Assembly: GCA_003952965.2 (NCBI GenBank)
Contig: CM025854.1
Location: forward strand, 6,508,387 to 6,572,386
Reading direction: 5' to 3'
Source of the DNA: Morella rubra
Taxonomy: Eukaryota > Streptophyta > Magnoliopsida > Fagales > Myricaceae
DNA length: 64,000 nt
Positions 47,520-59,576 of the stretch are shown piece after piece. The notes beneath the pieces are model-generated. The model had not been told where the DNA came from, made no database searches, and worked only from the letters and a program-made list of their open reading frames with translations. The translations under genes were made by a program, and so were the position numbers. The first letter of the stretch is position 1. Every line of letters begins with the position of its first letter.

Positions 47520-50500
47520 AAAGATAGAATCTTATAATTACAGAGATCTTTCTAGAACATCTAATGTGGTTGCTAAGGTGCTGTGAGTCAGTGGTGTTGA
47601 GGTAGACGCCACTGGTGCAGATGGTTAGGCTTTAACATCTCCCCGTGAGCCAAGCGGGAGAGAAGCAACAGAGGCTCGTACGAAGCGCAGAAATTTTGGA
47701 GATCGAAAGAGGCTTGGTAAGAATATCAGCAAGTTAATCTTTACTGGAAACAAAGGAGACAACCAGCGACTTAGATGCTACCCAATCACGAACAAAATGA
47801 AAATCAACGTCGACATGCTTTGTCCGTGAATGAAGAACATGATTGGCAGTGAGATAGGTGGCGCCAAGGTTGTCACACCAAAGAACAGGCAGAACAGAGA
47901 GAAACATCCAGATAACGAAGGAGAGATTGAATCCAGAGCAGCTCACAGGTGGCGTTAGCAACGACTTTGCATTCAACCTCTGTGCTAGAGCGTGCAATTG
48001 TCGGTTGCTTGCGAAAGCTCCAAGAGATGAGGTGAGAACCAAGATACACACAGAGGCCACCAGTGGAGCGCCGATCGCCGGGCAACCAGCCCAATCGGCA
48101 TCAGAATAGGCAGCAAGCTTGCGGGAGGAAGATCGGGCAAAAAACAAATCAAAATGAATCGTATGTCAAAGATATTGAAGAATACGCTTGACGGCCTGCT
48201 AGTGAGAGACCCTTGGCACATGCATGTACTGACATACACGATTCACAGCATAGGTGAGATCTGGTCGAGTAAACGACAGATACTGAAGGCTTTCCATCAC
48301 ACTACGATAAAGCGTTGGATCCTCAAATGAAGCCACATTAAGAGCTGAGAGAGATCCAGTAATGGCCATAGGAGTCTGTATTGGTTTGGATAAATGCATA
48401 TTTGTTTTCTTCAACAAATCCTCAATGTACTTTTTCTAAGAAAGTAGAATACCAGAGCTTAGGTGGTGAACTTCTACTCCCAGAAAGTCATGCAGCTGGC
48501 CCAGATTTTTGACAGGAAATGAAGCATGAAGAGAAGCAATAAGAGAGCTGATAGCCTTCATATCAGAACCTGTGATGACAATGTCATCCATATATACTAA
48601 AAAATAAATTAAAAGAGAAGAGCTGCAGTAAGTAGATAGAGAGGAGTCTGCCCGAAATGCAGTGAAGCCCAGCTCAATAAGCTTAGCACTGAGTTTGGAG
48701 AACTAAGACCTTGGAGCCTATTTAAGGCCATACAAAGCCTTCTGAAGCTTACAGACACATGAAGGATGATCCGTATGCACAAAGTCAGGAGGCTGCTGCA
48801 TGAAAACATCCTTTGTAAGGTCTCCATGCAAAAATTTGTTTTGAACATCAAGCTAATAGAGAGGCCAACTGGCTTGAACCACAAGAGATAATACAAGGCG
48901 AATTGTAGAGGGACGGACCACGGGACTGAAAGTCTTCGTGTAATCAAGGCCATGTTGCTGATGAAATCCCTTGGCAACAAGCTAGCTTTCCTGCGATCAA
49001 CAGAGCCATGAGCCAAATGTTTTGTACAAAAAATCCATTTGCACCCGAGGACATTCTGTGAAGAAGAGGGAGGGACAAGTTGCTATGTTCTTGTCTGAAG
49101 CAGAGCATGGAACTCGGCCTGCAAAGTTAGACGCCAATTAGTGTACTTCAAGGCCTCAGTAACAAAGGTAGGTTCAAGAGGTATTAAGTCAACAGTGGTA
49201 GCATGAGCACGAGGTGGAGACCACGGTATAGTGCCATCTCTGTGCACCTTGGGACAACGAGTCCTAGTCGGATACCTTGGAGGAGGAGGAATATTAGGAG
49301 AGGGAAAGGCAGTCGGAGATGGTGATGGGGAGGACTCAGGGAGAGCTGAACATGGTGGAGACTCAGTAGAAGCATTGGGCACAAAATGAGAGGAATAAGG
49401 TAGACAGAGAGATAAAAGAAGATAAGTGTATGTGAGAGGTGATGAAACAGAGCTAGTAGAGGAAGGGGAAGCTCGAAAAGGAAATAATGTTTCATCAAAC
49501 ACAACATTTCTATAAATATAGACTCAAGAGGAAGGAATATGGCAGCAAAGATACCCTTTATGATCAGAACTATATCCAATGAAAGCACATAGTTCAGACC
49601 AAAGATCTAGCTTATGAGCATTATAGGGATGGAGGTGAGGGTAACACGTAGAGCCAAAAACACATAAAAGATAAAGAGCAAAGGAGTAATTGGCCTGATA
49701 GTTCTGAGTAAATGAAGGAGGTGGCGGAGCCTAGTAGGCCTGATTGAATCTATGGTAACACTGCATAGTAGTGTGCCTAGATTTGAAACATACTTGGCAA
49801 TGCAGGTGATCATCAGGGAAAGATCGAAAAGAACCACATCTGTTACTGCCACCACGACCATGATTATCCCGAAAAGAACCACGATTGCGTCTAGAACGAC
49901 CACCATGATATGGAGCACAAGTGGATTTTGTAGATACATTAGCAGTAATCTCCGAGGAAGGCAAAGAGGCATTCTGATGGTTGAGCCAAGCCTCATGAGT
50001 AGGGAGATGAATGAAGAGCTCCTCTGAAGATGGGAGATCAAAACGTGTAGTAACTGAAATCACCAGAGAATCGTACTCAATGCTGAGACCAACAAGCAAA
50101 TATGTATTGAACTCTGTAGACGAAAGTTGGCAGCCAGCAGCAGCCATAGTATCAGCAAGAAGCTTTGTTTTGCGAAAAAAAAATCAGTTATAGAGTCTGA
50201 TCCTTTCTTAAGTGTTGCAAGTTGAAAATGGAGCTGTCCCAAGCGAGCTTGGGTCTTGGAAGCAAAGAGATTTTCAAGTGCAGACCAAGCTGCCTGAGAG
50301 GTTGTTAAACTAATGATCTGAGCAATCAGATTCTCAGATAAGGACAAGATTATAGTACTGAGAATCAACTGGTCTTGCTGAACCCAGTCAGTGTATGCAG
50401 AGTTTACGGTGGCAGTGTCAGAAAGAAAAAAAGGAGATAGAATACTCTCATCAACGTAACCAAAAAGGTGTTGACCACGAAGATATGTCACCATTTAAGC

Positions 50501-50984
50501 TTTCCATAATAAATAGTTATCATGGGTAAGCTTCACAGTGACAAGATGAGGCAAAGATGTGATAGTATTGAGAGTGGTGGGTGATGGATGATGGGAAAGA
50601 CGATATAGGTAGTGTAAAGGTATGTGGTGTGAAAGTAGGTAGAGGTACGTCATCTGTGACGAAGTTTTCCTCTTCGGCCATTTTTGACGATTAGTCAGAA
50701 TGGCTTTGACACCATGATAGAGTACGTAAGAAATAACAAACTACCAAAATGCAATGATTTCTTTCTCATTGAATATCCTTCGTACAGTGAGGTGTATTTA
50801 TACACGAGCACAGTGCTAACAACCAGGGAATAATATTCCTCATGGTGCGGTAAGATTGACACACATAGAATCTTATAGTTACAGAGACCTCTCTAGAACA
50901 TCTGATGTGGTTGTTGAGATGCTATGAGTCGTGGGCAGTGGTGCTAAGGTAGACACCATTGGTGCAGATGATTGAGCTTCAACA
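47520..50984 (-). mobile_element. Broken Ty1/copia retrotransposon fossil
   Basis: A minus-strand copia relic. The 5' LTR is at 50715-50984 (270 bp, TGTTGAAG...TCTATCA), followed by a primer-binding site TGGTGTCAAAGCC at about 50702-50714, as in tRNA-Met-primed copia elements. Only part of the 3' LTR is present, about 47520-47637. It differs from the 5' LTR at roughly 15 percent of shared positions, so the insertion is old. Coding parts in order are a gag-like region with a CCHC knuckle (about 49740-50490), a tail of the integrase region with a Ser/Pro-rich linker (about 49080-49640), reverse transcriptase with a YMDD motif (about 48200-49060) and copia RNase H (about 47730-48150). Protease and the integrase core were not recognised. 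The element is broken, with more than ten breaks. Confidence 0.88.
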
Positions 50985-52151
50985 AGGAGAGAGGAATCAT
51001 GAACATTGAAGCTTGAGAGGGAGAGGAACATTTTTGGGAAGGGGAAGAAGAGGACGTGAAAGAGACTCAAAAATTAACCAACAATTTTGGCTGAAATGGG
51101 GAAGGGAAGGAGTGCTAGCTGGCGACTGCTCACGGCGACGGCGTGGAGACTAGAGGAGGCTTGCAGTTGTCGGAGTGCTGACGGTAAAAAGAAATGGGAA
51201 GGAGGCAAAGGGAGATAGAGGTTGGGAGCATTCAGGCTTCAGTGAAATGACGAAGCGAAGGAGAACAAACTCGGGAGGTTACCAGACAACGTAGAATGTT
51301 CCTACCCCTTATTGATCAAGACAAAGACCCACCCTCATAACTCTGTATTTCGTTTTGCCTCAACAAGGGGCAAAAAAAAAAAAGACAAGAACAGACTCGC
51401 ACTTAGGGTTCTCCAAAGTTCCAAAAGTTGGTCAAATTCAGGCAATCGGTTTGGGCCCATGTGAAGCCAACGATTTTGGGCCTGTTATATCGAGGCTCGA
51501 CCAAATATAGTCGAGCTCTAGTATTCTGGGCCTAACCTCGATCAAGCCTACATATGGACCAGCTGAATCTGGCCGGGTTCGGGGCAACCAAGTGCAACCT
51601 TAAATTCCTATATCCTCGTGCAATGATGAGAGGGATTATAGGAAAGGCTCGTAGTCATGTGTAATGTTTTTTTGAAAAATTTTAACTTAATAAAATAATT
51701 TCTCTCTTCATGGAATTATCTTTCCATGACAATAAATATATAAAAAAAAAACCATTCAAATTATCTCTTTTTACTTCATCAACTCCCATAAACCAAAATT
51801 TAGCTCGCAAACACTACCACTGCATGGCGAAGTTTTTCCGTTTATTTTCTTCCTATTTTCTAAAGGAAAACAGGAGGAGATGACCGGAGATTTCCATTTC
51901 TTGCACGGCAAACTTACAAAAGAGTAAGAATCACCCAACGGCAAATTCAGAAACTTGAATTCCATTTTAACCAAGTTTTGAAGAACATACATAACAGCCA
52001 TATCCATGGCAAAGAATGTGATATGATACCAACTTCTGCATAGTGTTCTTGCACGAAGGAAAATGAAAATATACAGAACTGAGGATATAGCTTACTAATG
52101 AGGTTCATTCAGTGTACATCATATACAGTCATGGACATGAACACGGCAGCT
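50985..52151. other. Intergenic region between copia fossil and thioredoxin gene
   Basis: The part near 51000-51600 is GC-richer and could be the former 5' end of a displaced gene, but no protein was recognised. At about 51660-51790 there is an AT-rich segment resembling 37205-37385. The last few hundred bases hold the 3' UTR of the thioredoxin-like gene. Confidence 0.35.
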
Positions 52152-55100
52152 CTAAATAGATGTCGATTCTGCTGGTTTCTCCTTTGGAGCGAAGGAAGGT
52201 TCTAGCTTAAGATCTCCAACCCCCTTGGGGGGGCCAATGCTGCAACGAGCTGTGTTATGTGTTTGAATTGCGTCCTTTATTTTCTGAAACTGCAAATACA
52301 TCAACGAGAACTGGGTTTATTTACCTTATGAAAAAGGACTGATTCAAGAGCTTCTCAATAATCAATAGTAGCACTACTTTCATGCTCAATTCCAAAGATA
52401 TTGAAAAGAATCCATTAGATAATTTATCCACATAGTAATGAAACCAATTTTGTACTATCCTCTTTACTCTCAAGTACTTCTTATGAATTGGCTTATGAAT
52501 TGGGTATACAACATTCAGCCACACCCAAGCAGAGTTTGAACTCGATGGGACAATCTTTAATTCGGTCATGGTGTCCTAAAACACAGGACTTTTAGAAATA
52601 GATCAAGATACACAGTGGTAAGACGCTTGTACCTCAACTACTTTCTCTCAAGAGTATGCTTTATTTGACGAGGAGGAGATAGATATCCGCATAATTCTTG
52701 TAGATGCTCCCAATTTAAGTTTGCAATTGGAGAATTTTTGTTTATGGGTTTGACACTGGTTCTACTAAAAGCAAGCTGACTGAAGTCAAATACTTACCTT
52801 CGCAAGTGAACAAGAAAAGGATTCAAGATGTCCATCAGCTCCACGATAGAAGTGGAAATAAGGAAGCACCTTTACATTCATACTTTTGCACATTGGCTTG
52901 TTCTCATCAAAATTGATTTTCAGGAATAGAATTTCTGGGTGTTCTGCAGCTGTTCTGCAGAGCTGACAGATCCATTAAACAACAAAATCAGGACATAAAT
53001 ATCTCAAAACACCAAAAGTTTTCCATAAACAGCGTAAGAATATGCTAGTTATGTTATCTGCATTTGTGTAATAATCTCTCTTTACTAAGCTTCATTAAGA
53101 ATTCTTTTTGGGTAAGTAATCAAGAATTCACTAAAGAAGAGAACACCAAAACCAGTGCATCATTTCAAAAACTATGAAAAACCATCAATTTCCATGGACA
53201 TTGAAATTTCGATAAAGACGTTAAAAATTTCAGAATTGATGCTTCCTTTTCCTATTTCTATTCCAAAGGGTTGAATATCATAATAAAAAGACAAGGAGAG
53301 AACAAGAAAGGCATGCTGCCCGACCACTACCTCTTCTGAATTCCACATCCGAGAGTACCACAATCATAGATCATGAGTCTTTCACACTTTTCAACTCCAG
53401 ATGTTAACAGATCACACAGTCATCAATACAGGACGTTTACCCTGATAGCTATTAGTTCACCTGCAACTCAACTCCTAAAGACCATATGCCAGATTCAGTA
53501 GAATCCTAAGATCATACAACGTGACAAGTAATCCCACATACTAGGTCCTTCAAGATTTGAAAATCATACTTGTACAACTGTCGGTCTCCAACATGCCAAC
53601 CTCAAAACTCAATGGCTTCATTTAAGAAAAGAAAAAGTGTGAGTGGCCAATTTCAAGCCCAATCTGCAATGTCCAGATTAATTAGACTTTTTTTTTCTAA
53701 GTAATTAATTAGACTTTGAGAAGGCATAACCTGCGAAAAAATTGACTAGACAGATCCAACATCCCCAGCTGCACGTCAGATCCATTCATAGTGACCTAGG
53801 TCTAACTATAAAGGAGATTCTACACACAAGGACTATTAATCATTGGAAAATCCTAGCCAAGTAAGAGCTGTTCGAAAGGGAGCACAATGCAAGAAGACTT
53901 CTGTCATCTTTGATGGTTTTATAGCAATCAAAGAAAGCAACAATAGATAATGACGACATAGTCGACTGACAATGGCAATCACCTTAGGGAATAATGCTCG
54001 GCAAGAAGCACACCAAGTTCCATAAAATTCTACAATAACTAATCTATCTCCAGCTTGACTTAGAGCACTCAAAAATTCTTGTGTAGAATGAATGTCAACC
54101 ATATTTGGTGCATTCTTTTCCCACCACTTTGGTTGATCAGTTTCAGCAACAGTGGCTTGAACCTGCAGTTAAACATTACAACACCAAAATTAGAAACCAC
54201 GAGAAAAACAGTTAATAATATAGTCTATTCTATCCCGTGCCAAATGTGAGTAATTCATGCGCTGCAAATATCCCATGCCAGACTTGATTAATTCATGAAA
54301 CAGAGAGATATCTGAGGATATTGTAATCAAATAAAGCTAGGATGAAAGGTGTGATAATAAAGCCTTCGATGTACCAATTTGAAAGTTAAGGGCTTCCAAG
54401 GACTGAAATTTTCCATGAGGAGCATATCAAAGAACTTGCAAGTAAGTTCCAATAACTACCATTCATGCATAATCTATGACAAAAAAAATTTCACAGCTAA
54501 ATACACGACAGTTATTATCAATAGCAATAAGTATCTGACTTTACACACAGACAAGTAGACATATACACATGAATAGAATGGCTTGCTTGTTGTCAAGCTC
54601 TATCACACAAGTCCAATCCAGAAGGACCAGAAGCAAGCCTAGCTCTTCCGTGAAAGATATACAAAGCAACATAGCGATGACAGGCAGGTTCGACAGAATG
54701 CAGTTGTCAGCTTTCTCATTAAAGTTCACTTTGGAGACGCTTTTACTCTAACAACTACACCAGAATTCTGTTTTGGTCCCATTAAAAAATTGAACCAAAA
54801 AAATTGATTTCTATATCATCATCGAACAAATTTAATTGATCAATGCACTAAGTAAGCACCCAATTGGAACTCAGAAATCGTACAATCCAAGAATTCCAGC
54901 AAATGGGTCCCCTCAAACTCAATCACCTTGCAGAGAATGAACAGAATAATGTCAAACGAACAGAAATATACAAAAGAATAGGGCAAGTGTTCACCTTGAA
55001 AGACACCGACTGCTTTTTGGGTCTGAAAGCAAGGCGGGCAAAATCCCCGGAAGAAGAACAAAAAAGAGGATAAACCCTCTTATTTGATTTCTGACTGGGT

Positions 55101-55201
55101 GGGAGACCCGGTTGGAGACAATTCAAGGAGGACGCAAAGGAGGTGAGCACGGGAGAAGATGAACGCAGTGAAAGAAATGACAATCGAAAAACATCTGCCA
55201 T
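52152..55201 (-). CDS. Chloroplast ACHT-type thioredoxin (thioredoxin-like 2)
   Basis: ACHT (atypical Cys-His-rich) thioredoxins pass electrons between 2-Cys peroxiredoxin and target enzymes in chloroplasts. There are four exons: 54995-55201, 53983-54162, 52798-52962 and 52152-52289. All are GT-AG and phase 0, giving 229 residues (about 236 in Arabidopsis ACHT2). Residues 1 to about 60 are Ser/Arg-rich and typical of a plastid transit peptide. The thioredoxin fold follows with active site W119-C120-A-S-C123 ([15 protein letters not shown]) in place of WCGPC, the helix ending [11 protein letters not shown], and the cis-Pro at P163 ([11 protein letters not shown]). The variable C-terminal tail ends PAESTSI. 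The sequence groups with thioredoxin-like 2 (ACHT1/ACHT2, At4g26160/At4g29670). The 5' UTR has a GA microsatellite at about 55224-55242. The gene looks intact. Confidence 0.93.
53677..53717. repeat. Poly(T) micro-insertion with 14-bp duplication
   Basis: attaattagacttt occurs at 53677-53690 and 53704-53717. The 13-bp insert is T-rich and ends ctaagta. It lies in intron 2 of the ACHT thioredoxin gene. A weaker case with an 8-bp duplication (aagaattc) lies at 53097-53129. Confidence 0.5.
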
Positions 55202-55699
55202 TTACAAAGAGACAAAGAGAAGGCGAGAGAGAGAGAGAGAGTCCCACAGAGAGCGAGAGAGAGCGAGGAGATTTTTATAAAACTAAAATTTCAACAAATT
55301 TAATGGCTTATACCACTACATGAGGTCAAAGGCACACATACAAGAAGCCATGAAAACCTCTGGGGATTTGTTGGTGATATAATTTTGCTAGTTCTTCCGT
55401 GCAGAATGAGTAAAAACGTGGTCTCGTGAATGGGCGTGCTGTCTGCGCGTGTGGTTGTACGTGAACCAGAGAAAGATCGTGTGACTGGGGGTTGGTTTAT
55501 TCCTTTTTCCTTTTTCTTGGTCTACTGGTTTAATTTGGAGCGGCTGGGCGGTCCACCCACCTGGTCACTATCTCATTTGGAGGTCTTACTTTTTAGGCTA
55601 TTTAAACGTGTTGGACTTCCATTGGACTCTTTTTTTCCTTTTAATTTTTTTTTTCAAGTCTATGGAATCAAACAGTCTACACCTATTGCAAATTGACTC
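55202..55699. other. Upstream region of the thioredoxin gene
   Basis: GA-repeat 5' UTR sequence is followed by the presumed promoter. An 88-codon plus-strand frame at 55430-55696 is not recognised. No element with ends was seen. Confidence 0.35.
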
Positions 55700-56040
55700 G
55701 ACAAAAAAAAATTCTAGTAAAAAATTGTAGTATTTTGGTAGAATTGTAAATATTTACGAAGATTAAAGTTTTATAAGTTTTTATGTAAATTTTAATGAAA
55801 AATTTTAAAAATATTTAATTTTTATTAGAGTTTGTAAAAAGGTGCACAGAGAGATGATTTGATGTAATTATTTAATAAAAAAAATTGAAGTTAGGTGAAA
55901 AAGTATAAATAGATAATATTTGTCATAATTTTTTTTGAAAATATATTAAAGTTTGTGTGTGAGATTTTGGATGTTGGTTTTGTAAATTGTGTTGAATACA
56001 TTTGTATTTTAGAATAATTTTGAAAACGAACATGCCCCTA
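55700..56040. repeat. AT-rich dispersed repeat, copy B
   Basis: Collinear with 31843-32222: both contain gagagatgatttgatgtaat followed by gttaggtgaaaaa and later ggttttgtaaatt-like and ttttgtaaatt motifs. Divergence is visible throughout. Probably a MITE family. Confidence 0.65.
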
Positions 56041-56452
56041 ATCAAATTAGCAATATTTTCAGAAAAATAATAGAAAGAGGATTTGCCAAATCTGCCCAAC
56101 CTATTTATTTCCTAAACCAAGTAGGAATTAAGAAGATGTCTTTGCTTTTAGAGCTTAATGACTTTAGAGACTTCATTTAACCCACAACAGCCTTTCTATC
56201 CTTCTCACTTATTCTATAGCCCCTACATCACCTGCCACCTTAATATTTCTCAAGCCAAACACCTCAAAACCAAAATATAGTAATTGGGACAAGTTAAAAT
56301 TTGAAGAATTTTGGATAAAAATAGTGTTCTATTTGGCTAATTGGCTTTCTATAAGTAATTCGTCAATTGTGGCAATGGCTGAATTTTTCTCATCTTAAAA
56401 TCATTGTAATTACGTGTATACATGTTTATATGATGAGTGAACACATAAAATA

Positions 56453-56806
56453 TATTTTTAAGAATAAATATATTTTGCACTCTCTAACTTTGAAGGTCTG
56501 GACACTTTGAACTCATATCTATTATTTTTTTCACATTACTGATTACACCCACCAATTATTGATTTTGATCTCTAAAATTACAATTTTACTATTATAAAAA
56601 TGATCACTGCCAAAAAAGATTATGGAGACAAAATTGTTATTTTGCACATAAAAAAATTTATTTTGCGAATATTTTAAGGGAGAATATAAAGAGTTTGAAA
56701 TCAATAGTTGGTGGATGAAATGTGACAAAAAATAATAGAATGGAGTAGAAAGTATCAAGACCTTCAAAATTAGAGAGTGCAAAATGTATTTATCCCTAAA
56801 AATACA
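56453..56806. repeat. Inverted-repeat element with arms of about 115 bp
   Basis: The left arm begins near aataaatatattttgcactc and the right arm, read on the other strand, near gataaatacattttgcactc. Both then contain ttgaaggtct and later caccaa-tattgatttc. The interior is about 110 bases. It is a MULE-like foldback. I could not define a target duplication. Confidence 0.7.
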
Positions 56807-56851
56807 AAATTACTATTTTAATGTGCTGCTAGCCAATTGAATGCATATTAC

Positions 56852-57026
56852 GGTACCGTTTGTTTCCCCAATATTTCGGGGCATGAAAATTTCCAGCAAA
56901 ACAAACACACTCCAAAATTTTTAACTTTTACATATACACACTTCACCTTTCACAAAACCCCAATAAATCTCAATAAAGTAAAGATTCTCAAAATTTCGGG
57001 AATATTGGCAAACAAACACCCCCTAC
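56852..57026. repeat. Short MITE with GTTTGTTT ends
   Basis: The left end contains gtttgtttccccaatatt and the right end, read on the other strand, gtttgtttgccaatattccc. The element is about 175 bp and non-coding. The nested open frame of 93 codons (56837-57118) merely crosses it. Confidence 0.65.
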
Positions 57027-59576
57027 ATGTCTTGGAATTGAGTAGATGTCAGAAAATAAGAGAAAAAGAAAAAAATTCTGTAATATCTAAATATTTTCAA
57101 ATCAAAATTGAGAATTAAAAAATAAAAAGTAGAAGAACTGTTTTTGCATGATTTGAAAATTATGGATTTTTAAAGTAATATTTTGAATTGTTTCAAGGTT
57201 AACTAGAGCGTTACAAGCCAATGAAAAAAGTCAATTAATTTTCTTCTAAAAACATAATTTTTGGTTCTCTGAATTATTAGCTAATTATAATTTTGAGATC
57301 CCAACTATCAATATTGTCGAATTGAGTTCTCAAACTACAGAATTGGTCAATGTTCGTGCTCTAATTAAATCAAATGGTTGAAATGTATGAAAAAGGGTTA
57401 AATGACACAATATTAACCCTTGAATCATATGAAAAAGTGAAAGTTGATGAATTTTGATAATTTAAATGTTTAGTATAACAAAATTGATAATTAGACTAAA
57501 AAATAACATTTGATAATTTAGAGACTAAAAGTGATATTTTACCTAATTTTTTTTTATGTGATACCGTTGGGGAGCCTAATTGTTGGCAGCAAGATAGCAA
57601 ATTCTAGGCTGAAATCAGCTACCTATAGCATTTAGGAAGACCTACCAACCATAGGAGGACTTGGTAATGTTTGCACGACAAAAGGAAGCACAAAAAAAAA
57701 CAGTAAACACGCTTAGTACGAGTACTCAAAACAAACATTTATAAGTGTTTTAAAGAAGAAAAGTCAGACCTCCACATGTCGAAAAAGCAATACTTACAAG
57801 AATCGGTACCGAATTTAGAAAATAAAGATAAAAAATTGGGTGATTGTTCAAAAGGTAATTGACTAATTTTTAGAGGGTAACAATAAGTAAGTAAATATGA
57901 TGCAACCCTTATTTTGCAAACTCACAAGATTTTTCAAAAATAATTCATACTACAAGCATGATAATATGGATAATCTTTCTTGGAAGCCCATTCTTATTCA
58001 ATATTTACACAATATTCATAGATAAATATTTCGTTAAGCACGCTATCCTATAATTATTATTAAAGTTAAGAAAATGTTCATGATGAAAAGGTTATGATAA
58101 CAGGAGAACGTAAACTGATTGAATAGAATATGTAAACAAAATAAATGTTTTTGGTCAGAATATGAAGGTACCATTGTTAGAAGAATATCCATAATTAATA
58201 CCTTTTCACAATTTCTAATTTTTTTTTCACAAATCCTAATAAAATCTACACTTAAAAAAAAAAATCATCAAGCGTTGGAAAGGCCCAAACATCAACTGTG
58301 GGCTCAAGCAACAATGGTTTTTAGTGCCAATTGAGAAGTCAATGCAAAATATGAGTCCGATAGTGTCCAGGAGTTCAAGAATGATGTCAACAGTAGCAGA
58401 GGTAACTAAGAAGCATTGCTGGTTCTAAGAGAAACGTGATTCTTGAGTGAAAATGTCTTTATTACGAAGAGAGAGTTACTAAAAATGAACAGGAGATGGG
58501 CTGCTGTCCAGATAATCTACAATCAAACAACAATTTCATCTCATGAAAATGAAGTTACGTTGCAGACTTCAGTGATCCACGTTCATCCAGTGCCTTGAAT
58601 GATCAAATAGTTCAGGATCTAAACAGATGCTAAGGAGATGCTTTGAATCAAAACCCACCAATAATCTCCATCAATCTTATATGAGAGGATGAATGAAAAC
58701 TGACTAGAGAGTTTATCTATAATCTGCCTCTGGTGATGCCAGACTTATGTATCACCAAACCGCTCTAGTCAGGCAAATACTTATTTTCTTTTCCCTTTTT
58801 CTATCTTTTGTTTTCCACTTCGTTTAAGCAGAATGTAACTCAATCTATTTCCATTGAGTAGACATGCATGTGTAGGAAACTAAAATTCAGCATCACCCAA
58901 CACCACCAATCAGGGAACTATTCCTTTTTCTCTTTCCCACTTTATTTCTGCAGAATGTACATCAATCCAGATCCATCCTACACAAGTGGGCATGCAAGCG
59001 TTGGAACACATCTACAAGTAGCTGGCTTATTGAAAGTTCTAAAATTCAACCAACTGCAAACTCCAGAAAATGAAAGTACAAACTACAACTAGATACCAAG
59101 TATAAGACTCATCTAGTTCACATTCATGCATATGACATATGCATCAGGAAGATATGCAAAGATTGACTTATATCTTACACAAAAAAAAAAAAAAAAGATT
59201 TAAACCTATATACTCAAATGACTGAGACTGTACCTCAAACAAAACCTTGATGGCACTTTACAAAATGACATTACATAATCTTTAACTGCCAGGTTCTATT
59301 CTTAATCATGCAGGTCCTAGTAGCTGAAAGTCAGGCCATGGCGAAGTAGATCAAATATCATCGTTCATTTAACTGAGTAGGACTCAACAAGCAGCTCATG
59401 AGGTCTCAGACAACTGAGGCTGTTACCGCTCTGCAGTGCAGTAACATTTTACCCATACACATCTATCTTCACCAGCAAATAATCATATCGCTACATGACT
59501 GAACAATCTTGCTCAAAACTGCTCCAACCTCAAGATTTGGTAGTGTAAACCACTCAGCCATGTTTACTATTGGACA
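57027..59576. other. Intergenic region downstream of the NPP gene
   Basis: AT-rich DNA to about 58300. At 57240-57545 it has the look of another eroded inverted-repeat element. From 58340 to 59570 the composition is more balanced, which may reflect the NPP 3' UTR or an untranslated transcript. Short open frames, for example 58868-59092, are not recognised. Confidence 0.35.
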
